From contig NZ_QFWW01000005.1 in NCBI RefSeq assembly GCF_003265345.1, forward strand, positions 1-64,000: a stretch of 64,000 nt of DNA, given 5' to 3'. A program made the translations under genes and the position numbers. The DNA comes from Lentzea terrae. GTDB taxonomy: Bacteria; Actinomycetota; Actinomycetes; Mycobacteriales; Pseudonocardiaceae. This document shows positions 7,813 through 15,958 of the stretch, in pieces. The notes under the pieces were generated by a model, which worked only from the letters and a program-made list of their open reading frames with translations, made no database searches and had not been told where the DNA came from. The stretch's first letter is position 1. Each line of letters starts with the position of its first letter.

Positions 7813-8870
7813 CCTTCCCAGGAGCCGTCCCGCCGCCCGACGATTCCACTGACGCAGGCGTTGCCTGGCACTACGGCGACCCGTTCGCCGAGCAACGTTC
7901 GGCTGCTCGATCAGTCGTGGTCGTGGACCGCTCCAACCGGGGTGTCATCGCGATTCCCGGCGAGGACCGGCTGAAGTGGCTGCACCAGCTGACGAGCCAG
8001 CACTTCGAGCAGCTCGGTGAGGGTGCCGCGACCGAGGCGCTGATCCTCGACGCGCAGGGCAGGCTCGAGCACCACATGGTCGCCGCGAACGTCGGCGGCA
8101 CGGTGTTCCTCGACGTCGAGAAGGTCGACGACCTGCTGGCGTACCTGACGAAGATGGTCTTCTGGTCGAAGGTCGAGCCGCGCGACGCCACGGCCGAGTT
8201 CGCGCTGCTGTCGGTCATCGGCCCGGACGCGCCGACGTTGCTGGAGAAGCTCGGCATCGAGCCGCCGACGGCTGTGGCCGCGCTGGGCGAGGGCTTCGTG
8301 CGCCGCACGTCGTGGCCTGGGCAGAGCTCGTTCGACCTGCTCGTGCCGCGCGCCGAGCTGGCCTCGTGGTGGCAGCGGATCACCGACGCGGGCGCGCGCC
8401 CGGCCGGCAGCTTCGCGTTCGAGGCGCTGCGGGTCGAGGCACTGCGGCCGCGCCAGGGCATCGACACCGACGAGCGCACGATCCCGCACGAGGTCAACCT
8501 GATCGACCCGGCCGTGCACCTCAACAAGGGCTGCTACCGGGGCCAGGAGACGGTCGCGAAGGTCCACAACGTGGGACGCCCGCCGCGCCGGATGCTCCTA
8601 CTCCACCTGGATGGTTCTGCGGACGCCCAGCCGGAGACCGGCGACCCGGTGACGCTGGACGGCCGCGCGGTCGGCCGGGTGGGCAGCGTGGTGCTGCACC
8701 ACGAGCTGGGCCCGATCGCGTTGGCACTGGTCAAACGATCTGTTCCGATTGAGTCGGAGCTCGTCGCCGGAGCCCCCGAACGGGAGGTTCAGGCGCGGAT
8801 CGACCCTGATTCCGTGCCACCGGACACCCCAGGTCTCGGCAGGGAAGCCGTTCGCAACCTGCGAGGCTGA
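7809..8870 (+). CDS. ygfZ: Folate-binding YgfZ/GcvT-like protein
   Basis: 353 residues, GTG start overlapping the fur stop. The diagnostic motif K-G-C-Y-x-G-Q-E is present (KGCYRGQE, Cys about 242), along with the N-terminal segment RLKWLHQLTSQHFEQL typical of YgfZ/IBA57. The family binds tetrahydrofolate and helps assemble or repair Fe-S clusters in selected enzymes (MiaB and radical SAM proteins). Translational coupling to a metalloregulator gives a metal/Fe-S context. The glycine-cleavage T-protein is excluded by length and by the KGCY motif. Confidence 0.92.
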   Translation: MTFPGAVPPPDDSTDAGVAWHYGDPFAEQRSAARSVVVVDRSNRGVIAIPGEDRLKWLHQLTSQHFEQLGEGAATEALILDAQGRLEHHMVAANVGGTVFLDVEKVDDLLAYLTKMVFWSKVEPRDATAEFALLSVIGPDAPTLLEKLGIEPPTAVAALGEGFVRRTSWPGQSSFDLLVPRAELASWWQRITDAGARPAGSFAFEALRVEALRPRQGIDTDERTIPHEVNLIDPAVHLNKGCYRGQETVAKVHNVGRPPRRMLLLHLDGSADAQPETGDPVTLDGRAVGRVGSVVLHHELGPIALALVKRSVPIESELVAGAPEREVQARIDPDSVPPDTPGLGREAVRNLRG

Positions 8871-8887
8871 GCCCTAGAGTCCTGCGC

Positions 8888-9712
8888 ATGTCCCAGGGCA
8901 CGCTCATCACCGTCGCTCCCACCGGAGCGGAACACGCGAAAGCCGACGTCCCGCAGCTTCCAGTGACCCTGGAAGAGCTGGTCTCGACGGCGCAGAGCTG
9001 CGAGCAGGTCGGCGCGGCGATGATCCACGTCCACATCCGCGGCGAGGACGCCAAACCGACGCTGGACCTCGGCCGCTTGAAGGCGACCGTCGAGGCACTC
9101 CGCGAGCAGACCAATCTCGTCGTCCAGCTGTCGACCGGCGGGTCGGTGCACGACCCCGAGTCGGACCGGCTGCGAGTGCTCGAGGCGATGCCGGACTCCG
9201 CGTCCTGCACGATGGGCACGGTCAACTTCGGCGACGACGTGTTCCTGAACCGCTGGGAGTTCATCGTCGCCCTGCACAAGGGCATGCAGGAACGCGGCAT
9301 CGTGCCGGAGTACGAGATCTTCGACATCGGCCAGCTCGCGTCGTTGAAGCGTCTGCTGGACCAGCACGGCCTGCCGGCGGGCGGCCACGTGCACGTCGAC
9401 TTCGTGATGGGCGTGCCCGGCGGCATGCCCGGTGACGCGGCCACTCTGGTCGCCGCAGTCAACGCTCTGCCAGACGGTGCAACGTTTTCCGCCACCGGGA
9501 TCGGCAGGACGACCATTCCGGTGATGTTCACCGCACTGGGTGCGGGTGGCCACCTCCGAGTGGGTATGGAAGACACGATCAGTTACTCACGTGGTGTGCC
9601 CGTCCGGGACAACGCACAGCTCGTAGCGCGCGCAGCAGGTCTGGCGAAGATCGCGCAACGGCCTGCTTTGTCACCAGATGAGACGCGAAAGCTCCTGGGC
9701 GTGCACATTTGA
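8888..9712 (+). CDS. BKACE family beta-keto acid cleavage enzyme (DUF849)
   Basis: 274 residues with a TIM-barrel. Zinc-binding HVHIR (about residues 43-47) and a second HVHVDFVMG strand, the LSTGG loop and the EIFDIG strand are all signatures of 3-keto-5-aminohexanoate cleavage-type proteins. Members condense a beta-keto acid with acetyl-CoA to give acetoacetate and a CoA ester; the true substrate varies by subfamily and cannot be read here. It starts 17 bases after ygfZ and is probably co-transcribed. Confidence 0.88.
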   Translation: MSQGTLITVAPTGAEHAKADVPQLPVTLEELVSTAQSCEQVGAAMIHVHIRGEDAKPTLDLGRLKATVEALREQTNLVVQLSTGGSVHDPESDRLRVLEAMPDSASCTMGTVNFGDDVFLNRWEFIVALHKGMQERGIVPEYEIFDIGQLASLKRLLDQHGLPAGGHVHVDFVMGVPGGMPGDAATLVAAVNALPDGATFSATGIGRTTIPVMFTALGAGGHLRVGMEDTISYSRGVPVRDNAQLVARAAGLAKIAQRPALSPDETRKLLGVHI

Positions 9713-9772
9713 GACAACTTTGGTGCATGGGATGTGTTGGCGGGCGAGGAGGATCTACCGCAGGATGGACAC

Positions 9773-10342
9773 GTGATCGAGGTGCGTCCTGGCGGGCGCC
9801 GCCGAATCGACAGGGTGCTCGCCCCCGACTACACGGAGGGCGTCGAGCAGCGCCCGCTCGTCGAGGTGCGCGAACTCCGCGACGAGGCAGCGCAGGAAGA
9901 GACCGACCTGTCCTACCTGCGGCGGCTGTTGCACGCGCGGATCGACATCGTGCGCGCGGAACAGGAGCGCCGCAGCTCCGGCGGCTCGGCGGTGGTCGAG
10001 CAACTGGCCACGATCCTGTCCACGAATGCCGTTGGTCCGGCGACCGGCCTCGGCCGGTACCAGACCCATGAGCCGTCACGTGCTGATGCGCATCAACGGC
10101 ACGTCGAGGCTTTGGTGTCCGACGTCGACCTCTCCGACGTGAGCAAGTTGTCCGACGATCGCCTGGCCGAGGCGTTGGAGACGTTCATCTCGGAAGAGGC
10201 CTCGGTGTCGGTGCGGCGGCGCGAGGTGCAGGTGGTCGTCGACAAGCTCAACGCCGAGATCGCGTCGCGCTACCAGCGCGGGAGTGCGTCGGTGGACGAG
10301 CTGCTGGCGGCCGAGCGCGGCCACCACCGTCCCAAGAGATAA
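9773..10342 (+). CDS. rsiG: RsiG, c-di-GMP-responsive anti-sigma factor (anti-WhiG) homologue
   Basis: 189 residues from the GTG at 9773 (an upstream GTG at 9734 has no ribosome site). The protein is almost all helix and carries two copies of the RsiG c-di-GMP signature E-x3-S-x2-R-x3-Q-x3-D. The second is perfect (E142, S146, R149, Q153, D157). The first is E43, S47, R50, H54, D58, with His replacing Gln. In Streptomyces venezuelae the two helices form an antiparallel coiled coil that binds a c-di-GMP dimer and then holds sigma WhiG inactive, blocking sporulation. whiG is not in this window. Confidence 0.88.
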   Translation: MIEVRPGGRRRIDRVLAPDYTEGVEQRPLVEVRELRDEAAQEETDLSYLRRLLHARIDIVRAEQERRSSGGSAVVEQLATILSTNAVGPATGLGRYQTHEPSRADAHQRHVEALVSDVDLSDVSKLSDDRLAEALETFISEEASVSVRRREVQVVVDKLNAEIASRYQRGSASVDELLAAERGHHRPKR

Positions 10343-10385
10343 GACGGGCGTTCCACTTTCTGAACTGCCGACCTAGCGTGCCCTC

Positions 10386-11567
10386 ATGGGGTACCGCTGG
10401 GTCGTGCTGTGCATCGGGGCTTTGGCGCAGGGCACGAACGCGGCGGTCTTCCTCGGTCTTTCCGCCGTCAGCCCCCAGTTGCGTGATCACTTCGGCCTGA
10501 CGCTGCCCCAGGTCGGACTGCTGCTCGGCGCCGTCAACCTGGGCACGATGGTCGCGCTGGTGCCCTGGGGCTTCTTCGCGGACCGGCGCGGTGAGCGGCT
10601 GGCCATGGCGATCGGCGGGTTCGGTGCCGCGGCCTGTCTGCTCGGGGTGGCGCTCGGCAACGCGTGGATCGCCGGTCTGGCCCTGCTCGGCGCCGGGCTG
10701 TTCGGCGCGAGCGTGAACGCCGCCAGCGGACGGGCGGTGATGTCCTGGTTCCGCTCCGGCCGGCGCGGGCTGGCGATGGGCGTGCGGCAGACCGCGACAC
10801 CGTTGGGTGCCGCGCTCACCGCGGCGTTCCTGCCCGGCATCGCGATCGTGCACGGGATCCCGGTCGCGTTCGTGGTGCTGGCGTCGGTGACCGCGTTCGT
10901 GGCGCTGGCGGTGGCGTTGCTGGTCCGCGAGCCGCCGGGAGCCACGCGTGGCAGCAGCGAACACGGCCTGGTGCTCAAGGACCCGAGGCTGATCAGGCTG
11001 ACCGTCGCCAGCGGCCTGCTGGTGGTTCCCCAGTTCACCGCGGCGACCCTGCTGGTGCCGTTCCTGCACGAACACCGGGGGCTGACCGTGACGACGGCAG
11101 CCGTGGTGTTCGGGATCGCTCAGGCCCTCGGCGGCGCGGGCAGGCTCGCGGCCGGGATCTGGTCGGACCGGGTCGGCAGCCGGGTCGGGCCGTTGCGGAT
11201 CCTCGCCGTGGTAATGGCCGCGGGTTTCGCGTTGACCGCCGCGCTGGACCAGGCGCCGCTGCCGGTGCTGGTCGCCGTGCTGGTGCCGACCAGCGTGGTC
11301 GCGCTGGCGTGGAACGGGCTCGCCGTCACCGAGGCCGGTGAGCTGGCACCGGAGGGCCGCAGCGCGACCGCGATCAGCATGCAGAACACCTCGAACTACC
11401 TCAGCGCGGCGATCACGCCCGGCCTGGCCGGCTGGGTGGCCGTGCACGTCGCGTGGCCGGCGGCGATGGTGCTCGCCGGAGTGGCCTCGGTGGCGGGCTG
11501 GGTGCTGCTTCAGCCGTGGCGTTCCCGGCGGGCCAGCTCGCCCCAGAACTCGCGCAGCGTCTCGTAG
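10386..11567 (+). CDS. MFS transporter
   Basis: 393 residues with about 12 hydrophobic helices. The loop between helices 2 and 3 has the MFS A-motif remnant GFFADRRGERLAM, and an equivalent WSDRVGSRVGPLR appears after helix 8, so the two-fold repeat is intact. The substrate cannot be inferred. The last 58 bases overlap the convergent hypothetical gene, so transcription of the two may interfere. It follows rsiG by 43 bases and may share its transcript. Confidence 0.85.
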   Translation: MGYRWVVLCIGALAQGTNAAVFLGLSAVSPQLRDHFGLTLPQVGLLLGAVNLGTMVALVPWGFFADRRGERLAMAIGGFGAAACLLGVALGNAWIAGLALLGAGLFGASVNAASGRAVMSWFRSGRRGLAMGVRQTATPLGAALTAAFLPGIAIVHGIPVAFVVLASVTAFVALAVALLVREPPGATRGSSEHGLVLKDPRLIRLTVASGLLVVPQFTAATLLVPFLHEHRGLTVTTAAVVFGIAQALGGAGRLAAGIWSDRVGSRVGPLRILAVVMAAGFALTAALDQAPLPVLVAVLVPTSVVALAWNGLAVTEAGELAPEGRSATAISMQNTSNYLSAAITPGLAGWVAVHVAWPAAMVLAGVASVAGWVLLQPWRSRRASSPQNSRSVS

Positions 11568-12373
11568 CGCAACGCGACCTCCTCGGCGTCACCGGCTTCG
11601 AGGGCGTCGACGATGGCGTTGACGTCGGCTGCGGACGTGTCCTCCAGGAGGTCCTTGTCCTCGAGCAGCTGCACCAGGCCGCCGTAGTCGAGCTCGACCG
11701 CCGAGTGCGGGTGGAAGTGCTCCAGCCAGCGTCCGGTGTCGGCGAGGACCTTGGCCGGCCCGTCCTCGCCCAGCGACGACTTCACGACCTTGAGCGCCCG
11801 TGCGACGCGGCGGCGTGCGTCGGCCATCGCGACCCGCCACGAGACCTGCCGTTCCGGGTCGTCCTGGGCGCTGGCCAGCACCACGCGGCGCTGGGCGGGA
11901 TCGACGAGGGCGAACCAGGGCAGCGGCACCGTCCACGTCGTGGAGATCACGTGGACCGCTCCTGCCGAGAGCTCGGCCATCACGGCGGACGCGCGCGCAC
12001 GGACCGTTTCCGGAGCCACGTTCAGCGCGGCGTCCTGCAAGATCGGCGGAGAAGAGGCCAGGAAGCCCACCAGAGCGGCGGCTGAGCGCGCCCTGAGGTC
12101 CAGTGGGCAGACGAGGGGCCCAGGGCCGACACGCGCGGCCTCAGAGGTCGGCACCTCGGCCGGGCTGATCGTCATGACGTCGAACTGCGACGCGCCCGGA
12201 AGCATCTTGTCGGCCAACTGTGATCGCAACCACAGTTCCCGTTCCCGGTCGCCGACCTCCGAGCGGGGGATGGGCCCGGTTTCCAGGGCTTTTCTGACCT
12301 TGTCCGCTAGCGGTGCGTCCAACACCGATAACGGTTCGTACACCCGAAGGTAGGCGACGAACGGTCTGGGCAC
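11510..12373 (-). CDS. Conserved hypothetical, alpha-helical C-terminus
   Basis: 287 residues, GTG start with an AAGGA ribosome site 8 bases upstream. No signal peptide or membrane helix. The N-terminus (RPFVAYLRVYEPL) and a middle strand block (AGAVHVISTTWTVPLPWFALVDPAQRRV) look like a compact alpha/beta domain. The C-terminal 100 residues are acidic-helical (LEDKDLLEDTSAADVNAIV). I do not recognise the family. Its position beside DUF3073, divergently transcribed and near pabC, is that of mycobacterial Rv0811c, but I cannot confirm homology. Confidence 0.75.
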   Translation of the reverse strand: MPRPFVAYLRVYEPLSVLDAPLADKVRKALETGPIPRSEVGDRERELWLRSQLADKMLPGASQFDVMTISPAEVPTSEAARVGPGPLVCPLDLRARSAAALVGFLASSPPILQDAALNVAPETVRARASAVMAELSAGAVHVISTTWTVPLPWFALVDPAQRRVVLASAQDDPERQVSWRVAMADARRRVARALKVVKSSLGEDGPAKVLADTGRWLEHFHPHSAVELDYGGLVQLLEDKDLLEDTSAADVNAIVDALEAGDAEEVALRYETLREFWGELARRERHG

Positions 12374-12546
12374 CTGTGCATCCTTCCACGCGAGGGGGGC
12401 CGCGAGATTTGGCGGTACGTGTCACGCCTACCGCGTCGCGAGGAACCCCATCGGCACGGTACGGTAGTTACCAGGAACTAGTTGTCGAGACGAGTGGGGC
12501 CGCCGTTCCCCCGGCCGCCCCCGTCCCTGTGCGAGGGGGTCGAGCC

Positions 12547-12735
12547 ATGGGGCGCGGCCGAGCGAAGGCCAAGCAGACGAAGGTCGCCAGGGAGCTCAAA
12601 TACAGCTCTCATGAGACCGACTTCGCTGCGCTGCAGCGCGAGCTGTCTGGTGGCGAAACGTCGTTGTCGAACGGGAGTAGTGGTGACGAACCACATGACG
12701 ACCCGTACGACGACTACGACGACTACCGTCGCTGA
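12547..12735 (+). CDS. DUF3073 small basic/acidic protein
   Basis: 62 residues starting MGRGRAKAKQTKVARELKYS, the near-invariant opening of DUF3073. A Ser/Gly linker and a strongly acidic tail (DDPYDDYDDY) follow. Known only as a conserved actinobacterial small protein (Rv0810c type), usually beside purM. The basic head suggests nucleic-acid contact, but function is unknown. The 173-base divergent gap upstream holds its promoter. A longer in-frame extension upstream of the ATG lacks family similarity. Confidence 0.93.
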   Translation: MGRGRAKAKQTKVARELKYSSHETDFAALQRELSGGETSLSNGSSGDEPHDDPYDDYDDYRR

Positions 12736-12749
12736 ATTCAGCCTGACGG

Positions 12750-12794
12750 GTTCAAGGGTTGGGTGGCTGATCATCAGTCACCCAGCCCTTGAAC
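12750..12794. terminator. Bidirectional terminator between DUF3073 and the OYE gene
   Basis: A long, nearly perfect hairpin: GTTCAAGGGTTGGGTG at 12750-12765 pairs with the complement ending at 12794, with one G-U and one mismatch and a tiny loop around TGATCATCA. It sits exactly between two convergent genes. Confidence 0.85.
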
Positions 12795-12807
12795 TCTGAG
12801 GGCGCTT

Positions 12808-13797
12808 TCAGAACGCCCTGGCGTACTGCCTCGGTGCGTTGACCTCCACACCCAGCTGCTGTGCCGCGCGCAGCGGCCAGTACGGGTCGCGGAGCAACTC
12901 GCGCGCGAGCAGCACCAGGTCAGCGGACCCGTCCGTCAACACCTGTTCGGCCTGCGTCGCCTCGGTGATCAGGCCGACCGCACCCGTGGGCACATCTGCC
13001 TTGCGTCGCACCGCCTCGGCGAGCGGCACCTGGTAGCCCGGCCCGACGGGAATGTCCGCCTGCGCGGTGTTGCCACCGCTGGACACGTCGATCAGGTCCG
13101 CACCCGCGGCCTTGAGCGCCTGTGCCAGCACAACGCTGTCGTCGACGGTCCAGCCGTTGTCGACCCAGTCGGAGCCGGAGATCCTGACGATCACCGGCAC
13201 CTCCGGTCCGACCGCTGCCCTGATGGCGGCGGTGACCTCGACGGGGACGGCGATGCGCTCCTCGATGCTGCCCTCGTTCGTGAGCGGCGAGTAGAACTCG
13301 TGGAGCAGGTAGCCGTGGGCGGCGTGGATCTCGAGCACCTCGAAGCCGGCCTCGACCGCCCTGAGCGCCCCGTCGACGAACGCCTTCACGACGTCAGTGT
13401 GGCTCTCAACCTTCTCCGGCACGTTAAGACCGGGGAACGGCTCTGTGGTCGGCGCCACCGGAACCCAGTCACCGACTGCCTTGCGCCCGGCGTGGGCGAG
13501 CTGGATGCCGGGAACCGAGCCCTGCTCCTTGATGAACGCGGTGATCCGCCGCCAGGCCTCGACCTGCTCGTCGTTCCAGATGCCGACGTCCTCCGGCGAG
13601 ATCCGGCCGCGCGGCTCGACGGCCGTGGCCTCGGCGATCACCAGGCCGGCACCGCCGACGGCCCTGCTGCCGAGGTGGACCAGGTGCCAGTCGTTCGGGA
13701 CGCCGTCGGTCGCCGAGTACTGGCACATCGGGCTCACCGCGATGCGGTTGGGCAGGGTGACCGACCGGAGGGTCAGCGGGGAGAAGAGCAGGCTCAC
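12808..13797 (-). CDS. Old Yellow Enzyme family NADH:flavin oxidoreductase (YqjM-like)
   Basis: 329 residues from the GTG at 13797, which has GGAG just upstream; the frame stays open to 13833. It has the thermophilic-like OYE features: N-terminal LFSPLTLRSVTLPNRI, the active-site Cys in SPMCQYS, and the substrate-binding His pair in LAHAGRKA. HLGSRAVGGAGL shapes the FMN site, with C-terminal GLITEA and LARELLRDP. It reduces activated C=C bonds with NAD(P)H and FMN in the cytosol. Divergent from the STAND gene across 133 bases. Confidence 0.92.
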   Translation of the reverse strand: MSLLFSPLTLRSVTLPNRIAVSPMCQYSATDGVPNDWHLVHLGSRAVGGAGLVIAEATAVEPRGRISPEDVGIWNDEQVEAWRRITAFIKEQGSVPGIQLAHAGRKAVGDWVPVAPTTEPFPGLNVPEKVESHTDVVKAFVDGALRAVEAGFEVLEIHAAHGYLLHEFYSPLTNEGSIEERIAVPVEVTAAIRAAVGPEVPVIVRISGSDWVDNGWTVDDSVVLAQALKAAGADLIDVSSGGNTAQADIPVGPGYQVPLAEAVRRKADVPTGAVGLITEATQAEQVLTDGSADLVLLARELLRDPYWPLRAAQQLGVEVNAPRQYARAF

Positions 13798-13930
13798 GGG
13801 AGGCTCCCTAGAACAGTTCGTAGACCTAACCAACTGTTCAAGGGATCACTGGCGGCGTGTTGTTCCCGGCGGCGCGGTCGTCTCAGTCACTGGGCGATCA
13901 CGCTCGGTACGAATGCGGTAGAACGGGCGA

Positions 13931-15958
13931 ATGCCGCACTGGGTCAACAACGAAGTCAACGGATCGGTGTGGGGCACCGTGGTCCAGGCGGGCACCGTGA
14001 ACCTCTCCGCGCCACCGCCCACTGCTATGGCCGGGCTGCCTGCGCTCGACGCCGAGTTCACCGGTCGCGCCGCCGACCTCGCCGCGGTGACCGACGCGCT
14101 GCAGGTCTCACCCGTCACCGTGGTCAGTGGTCTGGCCGGGATCGGGAAGACCACGCTCGCACTGAAGGCAGCGACTGAGTTCAGTGGCAGGGCCGTCTTC
14201 GCGAACCTCGACGAGAGCGCGGCATTGACGCTTCTGCTCATTGGCCTAGGGGTCCCGCAGGAACACATACCCGCAGATCAGTCGGCCCGCGAGGCGCTGT
14301 ACCGGTCGCAGCTGAACGAGCAGCGAGAGCCGGTGTTGGTGTTCCTGGACAACGCCACGTCTGCAGCACAGGTCCGAGGCTTCCTGCCCGGCTCAACGCG
14401 GCATCGGGTGCTCGTCACGAGCAGGCACGCACTGGCCGAACTGAACGCCCGGTTGATCGAACTCGACGTGCTCCCGGTCGAGGAGGCGATCGCGCTGATG
14501 TCCGCGGCACTCACCACCAGGCGTCCTGACGACCCCAGGATCCTGACGGAAGAACTGGCTGAGCTCGCCGACAGGTTGCCGTTGGCCTTGAGCATCGTGG
14601 CAGCCGTGCTCGCCGACGACACCTCGCTTTCAGTGGCCGAGCTGGCCTCGTTGCTCAGGCCTCCGATCGATCGGCTCGATGAGCTGGAGATGCCGGACGG
14701 GCACAGGGGTGTGCGGCGTGCCTTCGCCACCTCCTACGCCCGGCTCGCCCCGGCTGAGCAACGGCTGTTTCAGCTGTTGTCGCTCGTTCCGGCAGCAGAG
14801 ATCTCGGTAGACCACGCCTCCACTCTGCTCAACCAAGGAACTCGCCAAGCCCGAAGGCTGCTGAACTCCCTGCGACGAGTGCACCTGGCCGAGAACGGCC
14901 GAACCCCTGGCCGCTTCAAGATCCACGACCTGCTGCGGCTCTACGCGGCGGAGTGCGCCACGACGACGAGCACAGCCGAACTGGAATCGGCGCGAGACCG
15001 ACTGCTCATCCACGTCACCGGTGTGACAGAGGAAGCCAACGGCAAGCTCTCCCCAGTCAGCCGGAACCCGAAGTTCACGCGGTTCAACCACGCCCACGAG
15101 GCAGCGGACTGGCTCGACCTCGAGTGGCATCTGATCACCGGCATGATCGAGCAGAGCTTCGAGCGGAGACGACCTGAACAGGTCGCTGCGCTCATGTCGA
15201 ATCTCGGGGAGTACTTCAAGCTCCGCCAGGGCTGGAGTGAGTGGCCCAGGCTGTACGACCTCTATCTCGCATCCGCTCGGCAGCTCGGCGATCGCGAAAT
15301 GGAAGCATCGGTGATCGGAGAGATCGGCAACTACCATCTGGCCAGGCAAGCGCCCGCCGCTGCCAAGGAGCACTACCAGGCCGCCATCGAGATCTACCGC
15401 GCTCTCGATCACCGCGGAGCCGTCATCGGGCTGACGTCCAACCTCGCCAGTGCGGCGTGGCGCGAAGGAGACTTCGACACCGCGGAGCGCTCCTTCGAGT
15501 TCGTGCTGGGAATTTTCGCGGCCGACAGGCGAATGGACCACTTCGTCGGGCACACGCTCTACAACCTCGGTGGCATCGCAAGAGAGCGGGGCGACCTCGA
15601 CAAAGCCCACAGCTACCAGATGCGGGCAAGCCGCATCTGCGCGGCAACTGGAAACCAGCGAGGCAACGCCATGGCGCTCCAAGAGATCGGAAACATCCTG
15701 ATGTTCAAGGGCCACGAGAGACAGGCCCTGCCGTTCTTCGAAGACGCGAGATCCAATGCACAGGCAGCAGGTGACATCGCCATGCAAGCCATGGCAACTG
15801 CCTGCCTGGGAGCCGCGCACGGAATGCTGGGCGAGCGCGATGTATCACGCAGGCACCATCTCGAAGCCATGGAGCTTTACGCGAAGATCGGCGACAGCGG
15901 CCAAGTTCGCAAGATCGAGGAACTCTTCGCGGACCTCGACCGGATTCAGCCCAGGTAG
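13931..15958 (+). CDS. NB-ARC/TPR STAND protein with N-terminal amyloid signalling motif
   Basis: 675 residues. Residues 7-21 read N-x3-G-x3-G-x3-Q-x-G (EVNGSVWGTVVQAG core), the pattern of bacterial RHIM/PP-like amyloid signalling motifs (BASS3 type). Then comes an NB-ARC ATPase: Walker A GLAGIGKTTLA at about 67-77, Walker B PVLVFLDN, sensor RHRVLVTSR, and GLPL-type LPLALSI. A winged helix (LLNSLRRVHL...FKIHDLLRLYAAE) precedes about seven TPR units that fill the C-terminal 300 residues (HYQAAIEIYRALDHRGAV and repeats). No DNA-binding or catalytic effector domain is present, so it should oligomerise on a signal and seed an effector through the motif. It overlaps the iolD stop region by 13 bases. 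Confidence 0.9.
   Translation: MPHWVNNEVNGSVWGTVVQAGTVNLSAPPPTAMAGLPALDAEFTGRAADLAAVTDALQVSPVTVVSGLAGIGKTTLALKAATEFSGRAVFANLDESAALTLLLIGLGVPQEHIPADQSAREALYRSQLNEQREPVLVFLDNATSAAQVRGFLPGSTRHRVLVTSRHALAELNARLIELDVLPVEEAIALMSAALTTRRPDDPRILTEELAELADRLPLALSIVAAVLADDTSLSVAELASLLRPPIDRLDELEMPDGHRGVRRAFATSYARLAPAEQRLFQLLSLVPAAEISVDHASTLLNQGTRQARRLLNSLRRVHLAENGRTPGRFKIHDLLRLYAAECATTTSTAELESARDRLLIHVTGVTEEANGKLSPVSRNPKFTRFNHAHEAADWLDLEWHLITGMIEQSFERRRPEQVAALMSNLGEYFKLRQGWSEWPRLYDLYLASARQLGDREMEASVIGEIGNYHLARQAPAAAKEHYQAAIEIYRALDHRGAVIGLTSNLASAAWREGDFDTAERSFEFVLGIFAADRRMDHFVGHTLYNLGGIARERGDLDKAHSYQMRASRICAATGNQRGNAMALQEIGNILMFKGHERQALPFFEDARSNAQAAGDIAMQAMATACLGAAHGMLGERDVSRRHHLEAMELYAKIGDSGQVRKIEELFADLDRIQPR

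Noticed and set aside
13931..15958. STAND protein as a SARP or LuxR activator
   Set aside because: No DNA-binding domain at either end; N-terminus is the amyloid-type motif directly before NB-ARC.
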